Below are positions 33,258 to 40,293 of a stretch of DNA of 64,000 nucleotides, one piece after another. Under the pieces are notes generated by a model, which did no database searches, was not told where the DNA came from, and was given only the letters and a program-made list of their open reading frames with translations. The stretch covers positions 141,977 to 205,976 of the forward strand of contig NZ_JACESE010000007.1 in assembly GCF_013911965.1 (NCBI RefSeq). Reading direction: 5' to 3'. A program made the position numbers and the translations under genes. How positions within the stretch are numbered: position 1 is the stretch's first letter; every line of letters starts with the position of its first letter. Source of the DNA: Phenylobacterium sp. Lineage in GTDB: Bacteria; Pseudomonadota; Alphaproteobacteria; Caulobacterales; Caulobacteraceae.

Positions 33258-34729
33258 TTGCCGCCGGTCACGAAGACGCGGATGTCGCCGTTGAAGGCCT
33301 TCAGCGTCCGCTCGTCGGTATAGGCCATGTGGCCGCCGACATATTCGCGCTGGATCACCCGGTCGCGGGGATAGTCGCTGCGGGCGACCATGTAGCGGGC
33401 CGGTCCCACCGTGGTGGTCAGGTCGTAGACGCCGGTTCCGATCATGAGCCGGAAGTCCGGATTGGCCGCGAACGCCTTGGAGATCTCGGCCGGATAGTCG
33501 AAGTCGAGGAACGGTCCGCCGGGGCCGAGCGTGCCGTTCCATTCCCAGTCGCCGGTCTCCGGGGCCGAGGGGCGATACTCGGCCGCCGACCAGGGGACGT
33601 TCAGGAACCGGGCGTAGTGCTCCAGCATCATCGGCTGGATGGCCTGCATGGGCTTGGCCGAAGGATCTGGGATCCGCTCTCCGTCCGCCGGGACGGGCCC
33701 CACATAGCGGGCGTCGTATGTCCCCAGCCGCAAGCCCTTGTCCTTCAGGAGCTCGCGGGCGAAGGCGATCTTGGTGATGGCGAGATCGTTGGCCAGGTAG
33801 TAGTCGGCGCCGACGCCGGTCAGAGCTTGCAGCCGGGCCGCGATCTGCGCCCGTTCGGCCTGCGGCAGGTCGTAGCCGCGCACCAGGGCCATCAGATAGG
33901 GGCCCATGCCCCAGGTCCAGGCCTCGTCGATGATCTCGCCCACCGGCCGGTCGCTGCGTTCGGCCCGGCCGTGATAGGCGGCGATGGCGGCGAGCGCGGT
34001 GAGGTTGGTGGCGTAGGCCAGGGCGTTCTTCGCCCGCTGGCTGGTCTCGATCATGTTGACCGCCTGGCCGAACAGGAAGACGCCGTCGAGCGGCGCAGTC
34101 TCGGCCAGCAGGCCCGCCATCATCGCCGCCCGGATGGTGCCGTAGCTCTCGCCCAGCACGTATTTCGGCGAGGCCTCGCGGCCGTTGGCCCTGCTCCAGG
34201 CGAGGACGAAATCCGACACCGCTCGCGCGTCGCCATTGACGGAATAGACATCTTCCCGGCTGCCGCCGGCCAGGACGCGGGAGAAGCCCGTCTCGGGCGG
34301 GTCGATCATGACGATGTCCGCCACGTCCAGAACGCACTCGGCGTTGTCCACCGTCTGCGGCGGGGGTTCGGGCGCGTCGAGGTCTTGAGCTACCAGGATC
34401 CGCTTCGGTCCGAGCGCGACCATGTGCAGGGTGGCCGAGGAACTGCTGGGCCCGCCGTTGAAGGCGAACAGGACCGGGCGACGGGCCTTGTCCACGCCCT
34501 CGCGGACATAGGAGGTGGTGACGAAACGCACCGCCGGCGCACCGGCCGGGTTCGTCACTACGGTCTCGGCCACCGTGGCGACGTAGCGCACGCGCTCGCC
34601 GTTGAAGACGCCCTGATGACGCGTCACGAAGGGCGGTGCGGCCGGCTGGGCCATGACCCTTCCCGCCGCCGCCAGGCCTGCGGCCGCCGTGGCCGCGGTG
34701 AGCACTTGCCGCTTGGTGATCAACGCCAT
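33248..34729 (-). CDS. S10 serine carboxypeptidase-like (paralogue 3), altered oxyanion motif
   Basis: A 493-residue exported S10 protein. Signal MALITKRQVLTAATAAAGLAAAGRVMAQ (a KR rather than RR pair). Nucleophile GESYGT (S195), an Asp in GTGVYDLTTTVG and a His in YVGGHMAYTD are present. The oxyanion-hole stretch is NGGPSSSS (91-98) where the paralogues have NGGPG, so activity or specificity may differ. ATG at 34729. It is divergent from paralogue 4, with two GCAT-N5-ATGC sites between them. Confidence 0.9.
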   Translation of the reverse strand: MALITKRQVLTAATAAAGLAAAGRVMAQPAAPPFVTRHQGVFNGERVRYVATVAETVVTNPAGAPAVRFVTTSYVREGVDKARRPVLFAFNGGPSSSSATLHMVALGPKRILVAQDLDAPEPPPQTVDNAECVLDVADIVMIDPPETGFSRVLAGGSREDVYSVNGDARAVSDFVLAWSRANGREASPKYVLGESYGTIRAAMMAGLLAETAPLDGVFLFGQAVNMIETSQRAKNALAYATNLTALAAIAAYHGRAERSDRPVGEIIDEAWTWGMGPYLMALVRGYDLPQAERAQIAARLQALTGVGADYYLANDLAITKIAFARELLKDKGLRLGTYDARYVGPVPADGERIPDPSAKPMQAIQPMMLEHYARFLNVPWSAAEYRPSAPETGDWEWNGTLGPGGPFLDFDYPAEISKAFAANPDFRLMIGTGVYDLTTTVGPARYMVARSDYPRDRVIQREYVGGHMAYTDERTLKAFNGDIRVFVTGGKPA

Positions 34730-34818
34730 ATCCGCCCCCAATTCTGTCCGTCTGCGCCAGATTAGCGGCGGCGGCCCGGCATTTCTTTTCGAACAGCCGC
34801 GTCGCATCGGCGGGGCTC

Positions 34819-34863
34819 GCATAGCCTATGCCGGACCCTCGCGCAGTCGTGCATCAGCCATGC
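34819..34863. promoter_or_regulatory. Two phased GCAT-N5-ATGC palindromes between divergent S10 genes
   Basis: GCAT AGCCT ATGC (34819-34831) and GCAT CAGCC ATGC (34851-34863) start 32 bp apart, about three helical turns, in the 236-base divergent promoter. The first is 89 bp from the minus-strand start, the second 102 bp from the plus-strand start, so one regulator could control both directions. Confidence 0.7.
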
Positions 34864-34965
34864 GGCCGATCGGAGGCGCCGCTGGCAGTTCGAATAGAAA
34901 TGCCTGGTCTGGAAGGTAGGATGATGCGCAGTGGGTTGTCGTCTCGGGCGGGGGAAGTTCGAACC

Positions 34966-36441
34966 ATGTCGATGCGCAGTTTCGCCCTGGCCGCGGCGCT
35001 TGTCCTGGTCGGACCGGGGGCCATCGCATCCGCCGAGCCCGCGGCCGCCGTGGCCGCTCGCGCGCCGCAGGTCGCCGAAACGCGTCATACCGGCCGCTTC
35101 AACGGCAAGGAGGTGCGCTACCGCGCGCTCGTCTCGGAGACCTTCCTGACCGATGAGGCCGGCGCGCCGGCCGCCTCGGTGGTGACGACGGCCTATCTGC
35201 GCGAAGGCGCGGACGCCGCCTCCCGCCCGATCATGTTCATCTTCAACGGCGGTCCCGGCGCCTCGACCACGCCGCTGCACTTCGGCGCCTTCGGCCCGAA
35301 ACGGCGGCTGGGCGAGGGGGCGGCCCAGGTGATGGTCGACAATCCCGACAGTCCGCTGGACGCCGTCGACCTCGTCTTCATCGATCCCGTCGGCACCGGC
35401 TACAGCCGGCCGCTGCCGGGGCATGAGGGCCAGCCGTACTGGAGCCGCTCAGGCGACGCGGCCTCGGTGTCCAAAGTCATCGAGACCTGGCTCGCCGCCA
35501 ACGGCCGCGAGGCCTCGCCGCGCTACCTGCTCGGCCAGAGCTACGGCACCACCCGCGCCGCCCTGATCGTGAAGCTGGGTGAGGTGAAGTTCGACGGCGT
35601 CCTGCTGTTCGCCCTGGTGGCGAGCCCCGAGGGACTGGAGATGCCCTATGTCACCAGCCTGCCGAGCTATGCGGCGGTCGCCTGGTGGCACCGGAAGATC
35701 GACCGCGACGGCCGCACCGCTCAGCAGATCTATGACGAGGCGGTGGAGTTCGCGCGAACCGACTATGTCAGCGCGCTGATCCGCGGCGCCAGCCTGCCTG
35801 CGGCGGAGAAGCGCCGGATCGCGCAGCGCATGTCGGACCTGATCGGCCTGCCCGCCGACTATATCGAGTCCAAGGATCTGCGGCTGAAGAACGAGGACTT
35901 CATGTTCCAGCTTCTGGCCGACCAGGGGCTGCGCACGGGCCAGCTCGACGGCCGCGCCACGCGTCGCCTGGATGCGCCGGCCCAGCGCCCGCCCTATGAC
36001 GACCCCGGCCTCAACTTCAGCCTGGAACCGCCGCCGGCCGCACCGCCGGCGCCGCCGAAGGTCGAGGGCGTGGCGGCGACCAGCGACGAGCCGCCGGCGC
36101 TGGAGGCCTACTACCGCCAGACGCTCGGTTTCGAGAGCGCCGAGACCTACAACTCCCTGAACCTGGACGTGAACTCGGCCTGGGACTTCGAGGGCGGGGG
36201 CGACGCCAACGGCTTCCTGGGCCAGGCCATGCAGGCCGATCCGAACCTGCGCCTCTTCTGGGTCTCGGGCCTCTACGACCTGACCACGCCCTCCTATCGG
36301 GGCCGCTACATCCTCGACCAGTCGGGCGTCCCGCCCGAGCGCCTGGTCGCCGCCCAGTTTCCCGGCGGGCATTCGGTCTTCACGGAGGAGACCAACCGAA
36401 AAGCCCTGGCCGACGCCGTCCGCGCCTTCGTGCGGCCGTGA
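34966..36441 (+). CDS. S10 serine carboxypeptidase-like (paralogue 4), Glu-to-Gln beside nucleophile
   Basis: A 491-residue exported S10 protein. Sec signal MSMRSFALAAALVLVGPGAIASA. Oxyanion FNGGPGAST, FIDPVGTGYSR, nucleophile GQSYGT (S192), where the usual Glu before the Ser is Gln (Q191); Asp in SGLYDLTTPS and His in PGGHSVFTE. A proline-rich insert (PPPAAPPAPPKVEG) lies near residue 350. ATG at 34966 follows GCGGGGGAAG. First gene of a transcript continuing with an amidohydrolase (11-base gap) and an APC permease. Confidence 0.9.
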   Translation: MSMRSFALAAALVLVGPGAIASAEPAAAVAARAPQVAETRHTGRFNGKEVRYRALVSETFLTDEAGAPAASVVTTAYLREGADAASRPIMFIFNGGPGASTTPLHFGAFGPKRRLGEGAAQVMVDNPDSPLDAVDLVFIDPVGTGYSRPLPGHEGQPYWSRSGDAASVSKVIETWLAANGREASPRYLLGQSYGTTRAALIVKLGEVKFDGVLLFALVASPEGLEMPYVTSLPSYAAVAWWHRKIDRDGRTAQQIYDEAVEFARTDYVSALIRGASLPAAEKRRIAQRMSDLIGLPADYIESKDLRLKNEDFMFQLLADQGLRTGQLDGRATRRLDAPAQRPPYDDPGLNFSLEPPPAAPPAPPKVEGVAATSDEPPALEAYYRQTLGFESAETYNSLNLDVNSAWDFEGGGDANGFLGQAMQADPNLRLFWVSGLYDLTTPSYRGRYILDQSGVPPERLVAAQFPGGHSVFTEETNRKALADAVRAFVRP

Positions 36442-36452
36442 AGGAGTATCCC

Positions 36453-38480
36453 ATGCGCATGTCCCTCCTGGGCGCGAGCCTCGCCGCCCTGATCAGCCTG
36501 GCCGGTCCGGCCGCCGCCGAGACGGAGAGCTACGTCGTCATCGCCAATGGCGAGCGCGTCGGCCATCTGACCGCCGAGGTCGAAGGTTCGCAGGTCGAGA
36601 TCGACTACGCGGTCAGCAACAACGGGCGCGGCCCCAAGGCGCAGGAGAGGATCACGCTCGGTCCGGACGGCGTTCCCGTCGAGTGGTCGATCAAGGGCTC
36701 GTCTCTGTTCGGCAATGCGGTGGACGAACGCTACGCCTGGAAGGATGGCGAGGCCGCCTGGAAGAGCGCGCCGGACGAAGGCGAGGTGGAGGCCGCGGCG
36801 CCCATCTTCTACGTGCCCGCCGACGCCAGCCCCTGGATCGAGGGGCAGTTCGCCCGCGTGCTGCTCAAGGCGCCGGGCCAGACCCTGCCGGTCCTGCCGT
36901 CCGGCTCGCTGAAGCTCGAGAAGGTGCGCGACGTGACCCTGGGGGAGGGGAGCCGCGCGAAGGCGCTGACCATCTACGAGATGAGCGGCATCGACCTGGA
37001 GCCCGGCTATGTGGTGCTGGAGGCGGACGGCGACCTCTTCGCCCTGCCGGGCGCCGGCGTCGTGCGCGAGGGCTACGAGGCCGAGCTGCAGGCGCTTCGC
37101 GACATGAACCGGGACCTGGCGATGGACCGCGCCAAGGCCGCGCGCGACAAGCTGGCCCACAGCTTCGACGGGCCGGTGCGCATCGCCGATGTCCGGGTCT
37201 TCGATCCCCTGACCATGAAGCTCGGCGCGCCTTCGGACGTGCTGATCGAAGGCGACAGGATCGTCTCCGTCACCGCCCACGGCGCGGCCAGGCCCGCCGC
37301 CGGCGAGACGGTGATCGACGGGCAGGGCGGGGCGCTGCTGCCCGGCCTGCACGACATGCACCACCATACGAGCCTGTCCTCGGCCCTCTTCAACCTTGCG
37401 GCCGGCGTCACCGCCGTGCGCGACCAGGGCAATGAGAACGAGGCCCTGCTGGAATGGACGAAGCTCTTGGAGGCGGGCGAGATCGCCGGCCCGCGGATCG
37501 TCCGCAACGGCTTCCTGGAGGGGCGCAGCCCTTACTCCGCGCGGCACGGCTTCATCGCCGACAGCCTGGAGGAGGCGTTGAAGGACGTGGAGTGGTACCA
37601 CGACCACGGCTACTGGCAGATCAAGATCTATAACTCCTTCAATCCCGACTGGGTGGCCCCGGTCATCGAGAAGGCGCACGCCCTGGGCATGGGCGTCACC
37701 GGCCACGTGCCGGCCTTCTCCAGCCCCGACCGGGTGATCTTCGAGGGCTATGACGACATCGCCCACGTCAACCAGCTGATGCTGGGCTGGATCCTGGAGG
37801 CGGGGGAGGACACCCGTACGCCCCTGCGCCTGACCGGTATGGCCCGCGGCGCGAACCTCGACCTGTCTTCGCCGCGCGTGCGCGAGACGGTGGAGGCGAT
37901 GAAGGCTAACGAGGTCGCGCTCGACACCACCGCGGTCATCCTGGAGCGCCTGATGCTGTCGCGTTCGGGCGAGGTGAACCCCGGCGACGCGCCCTACCTG
38001 TCGCACGTGCCGATCGGCTATCAGCGCTACCGCAAGCGGGGTTTCGTCTCGCTCTACGGTCCGGACGACGACCGCGCCTATCGTCAGGGATTCCAAAAGG
38101 TGCTCGACACCCTGAAGCTGCTGGACGACGAGGGCGTGCTGCTGCTTCCGGGCACCGACGACGGCACCGGCTTCACCCTGCTGCGCGAGCTGGAGCTCTA
38201 CGTGAAGGCCGGTATTCCGGCGGGCAAGACCCTGCGGCTGGCCACCTACGACATGGAGGCCTATTTCGGCCGTGAGGACGAGCTCGGCTCCATCGAGGCG
38301 GGCAAGCTCGCCGACCTGATCCTCGTCGCCGGCGATCCGACCGCCGACATCAGCGACATCCGCAAGACGCGCATGACCATGGTGGGCGGCGTCGCCTACT
38401 TCCCGGCCGAGATCTACGAGCATTTCAGCATCGAGCCCTTCGCGCCGCCGCCGCCGGTGCGTCCGGCGCAGGCCGACTAG
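36453..38480 (+). CDS. Exported amidohydrolase with extra N-terminal beta domain
   Basis: A 675-residue metal-dependent hydrolase. Signal MRMSLLGASLAALISLAGPAAA; a roughly 220-residue beta-rich N-terminal domain (SYVVIANGERVGHLTAEV onward) not found in the other two; then the amidohydrolase barrel with MHHHTS (H303-H305), the likely carboxylated lysine in WQIKIYNSF, histidines in GVTGHVPAF and DIAHVNQ, and the Asp in PGTDDGTGF. All ligands appear intact. ATG at 36453 has AAGGAG at 36441-36446. It is probably a periplasmic dipeptidase-like enzyme acting with the S10 peptidase upstream and the permease downstream. Confidence 0.87.
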   Translation: MRMSLLGASLAALISLAGPAAAETESYVVIANGERVGHLTAEVEGSQVEIDYAVSNNGRGPKAQERITLGPDGVPVEWSIKGSSLFGNAVDERYAWKDGEAAWKSAPDEGEVEAAAPIFYVPADASPWIEGQFARVLLKAPGQTLPVLPSGSLKLEKVRDVTLGEGSRAKALTIYEMSGIDLEPGYVVLEADGDLFALPGAGVVREGYEAELQALRDMNRDLAMDRAKAARDKLAHSFDGPVRIADVRVFDPLTMKLGAPSDVLIEGDRIVSVTAHGAARPAAGETVIDGQGGALLPGLHDMHHHTSLSSALFNLAAGVTAVRDQGNENEALLEWTKLLEAGEIAGPRIVRNGFLEGRSPYSARHGFIADSLEEALKDVEWYHDHGYWQIKIYNSFNPDWVAPVIEKAHALGMGVTGHVPAFSSPDRVIFEGYDDIAHVNQLMLGWILEAGEDTRTPLRLTGMARGANLDLSSPRVRETVEAMKANEVALDTTAVILERLMLSRSGEVNPGDAPYLSHVPIGYQRYRKRGFVSLYGPDDDRAYRQGFQKVLDTLKLLDDEGVLLLPGTDDGTGFTLLRELELYVKAGIPAGKTLRLATYDMEAYFGREDELGSIEAGKLADLILVAGDPTADISDIRKTRMTMVGGVAYFPAEIYEHFSIEPFAPPPPVRPAQAD

Positions 38481-38493
38481 GAAGGGCAGGGCC

Positions 38494-39819
38494 ATGACCG
38501 AACCCTCCGTCACCGCGGCCGGGCTGAAGCGCGGCGTCCGACTGATCGACGTCATCATGCTGGGGGCCGGCACCGCGATCGGCGCGGCCATCTTCACAGT
38601 GCTGGGCCCGGCGGCCCAGGTCGGCGGGTCGGGCATCCTCATCGCCACCGCGCTCGCCGCCGTGCCGATGGGGCTCTTCGCGCTCGTCTACGCCTACCTC
38701 TCCTCGACCGCGCCCCGGACGGCGGCCTCCTACGAGTGGCAGCGGCAGTTCACCAGCCCGTCGCTGGCCTTCGCCATCGTCTGGATGCGGGTCCTGTCCA
38801 ATGCGGTGGTGATGATCGTGCTGGCCCGGGTCCTGACCAACTACCTCTCCATGGTCGTCGACTTCCCGGCCACGCCGGCCATCCTGGCCATGTTCGCCGC
38901 CATCTTCGCCCTGAACTATGTGGGCGTCGCGGTCGCCGCCCGCGCTCAGACCATCCTGATGTTCCTGCTGCTCGGGGCGCTCGCCGTCTTCGTGGCGGCC
39001 GCTGCGCCGTCCTTCCGGCCAGCCCTGTTCGTCGAGGCGGCGGAAGGGGGGCTCCTGCCCATCGTCGCGGCCCTGCCGCTGATGATCCAGCTCTTCCTCG
39101 GCATCGAGACCGCCACCGAGGTCGGCGAGGAGGTGGCCGACGCCAAGCGCGTGGTCCCGCTCGGCATGGCGGGCGCCCTGGCGCTGACCGTCTTCGTCTA
39201 TCTGACCGTCACCTTCGCGGCGCTCAGCCTGGTGGGGCCGCAGGTGCTGGCCGGCAGCACCGCGCCCCTGCTCGACGCCGCCAAGGTCGCGCTCGGCCCG
39301 TTCGCCACGCCGCTGATCGTCACCGCGGCCGTCTTCGCGCTCGCCAAGTCGATGAACGCGGTCTTCCTGGTCTATGCGCGCTTCCTGTTCGCCATGGGCC
39401 GGACCGGCGTGCTGCCGTCGGCGCTGGGCGCGGTGCACCCGCGCTTCGGCACGCCGCACGTGGCCACCATCGTCGCCTTCTGCGCCTGCGTGGCGGCGGT
39501 TTTCCTGCCGTCGAGCCTGCTCTTCCTGCTGCTGGCGGTGAACGTGCCGACCATGATGAAGTACATGGGCACCTGCCTGGCCGCCTTCAGCGTGGCGCGG
39601 AACCATCCGGAGGTTCACGCCGAGGCGCGCCTGCGGTTCAGCCGGGCGACCGTGCAGGTCCTCTCCGCCCTCGGCGTCCTGGCGGCCGTCGGCATCGCCG
39701 CCCTTGGGCTGGAGACGGACAGGCGGCCCTACGCCCTGCTGCTCGCCTGGCTGGTGATCGGCCTGCTCTGGTACGCCTGGACCACCCGCAAGGGGCGGGG
39801 CGCCGCAGCGACGGCCTGA
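38494..39819 (+). CDS. APC superfamily amino-acid permease
   Basis: A 441-residue inner-membrane transporter with about 12 hydrophobic segments. The N-terminal LIDVIMLGAGTAIGAAIF has the unwound-helix glycine motif of APC carriers, and IQLFLGIETATEVGEEVADAKRVVP is the conserved TM6/loop region. It starts 13 bases after the amidohydrolase, so it most likely imports the amino acids released in the periplasm. The substrate is not identifiable from sequence. Confidence 0.9.
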   Translation: MTEPSVTAAGLKRGVRLIDVIMLGAGTAIGAAIFTVLGPAAQVGGSGILIATALAAVPMGLFALVYAYLSSTAPRTAASYEWQRQFTSPSLAFAIVWMRVLSNAVVMIVLARVLTNYLSMVVDFPATPAILAMFAAIFALNYVGVAVAARAQTILMFLLLGALAVFVAAAAPSFRPALFVEAAEGGLLPIVAALPLMIQLFLGIETATEVGEEVADAKRVVPLGMAGALALTVFVYLTVTFAALSLVGPQVLAGSTAPLLDAAKVALGPFATPLIVTAAVFALAKSMNAVFLVYARFLFAMGRTGVLPSALGAVHPRFGTPHVATIVAFCACVAAVFLPSSLLFLLLAVNVPTMMKYMGTCLAAFSVARNHPEVHAEARLRFSRATVQVLSALGVLAAVGIAALGLETDRRPYALLLAWLVIGLLWYAWTTRKGRGAAATA

Positions 39820-39924
39820 TCTCTTCCGTCCTCCCTGGGAACAGCATCGGCGACTGACAAGTTGCCGGCTTGCTCAGCGCCCGGCGCATCCGACGGCCGG
39901 GCCGGAGGACAGGGGACTAGGAAG

Positions 39925-40293
39925 ATGAGGCGCAGCGCGGCCCCGGCCGCCGCCCTCGGGCTGGCGGCCTTGGCGGTCGTCGGCCTGGCGGCGGCGGTCT
40001 ACAGCTATTTCACACCCGCGACCGGCATCGACGGCACGCCCGGCGCGCTCCTGGTGATCGTCTCCACGACGCTCCTGGCCGGCGCAGCGCTCCTGATCGG
40101 CTTCGTCGCGGCCCTGCCGGGCTGGGGCTGGGTCACGCTGCTGGCGCTCTGCCTGCTGGACGTGCTGGGCACGGGCCTGGCGGCCTATTTCCTTCAGGCC
40201 TGGGTGCTGCTGGCCGCCATGGCCCTGGCGCTCCTGGCTTGGCTGGTTCTCGCCTTCGGCGGCGGGGCTCGACGGGAAGGAGCCTTCGCATGA
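39925..40293 (+). CDS. Small membrane subunit before PQQ dehydrogenase
   Basis: A 122-residue protein with about four helices (ALGLAALAVVGLAAAVYSYF, GALLVIVSTTLLAGAALLIGFVAAL, WVTLLALCLLDVLGTGLAAYFL, VLLAAMALALLAWLVLAF). In membrane-bound PQQ glucose/quinate dehydrogenases a domain of this kind is fused to the N-terminus of the enzyme; here it is a separate gene whose stop overlaps the next start (ATGA). It probably anchors the enzyme and passes electrons to ubiquinone. ATG at 39925 with AGGAAG upstream. Confidence 0.75.
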   Translation: MRRSAAPAAALGLAALAVVGLAAAVYSYFTPATGIDGTPGALLVIVSTTLLAGAALLIGFVAALPGWGWVTLLALCLLDVLGTGLAAYFLQAWVLLAAMALALLAWLVLAFGGGARREGAFA

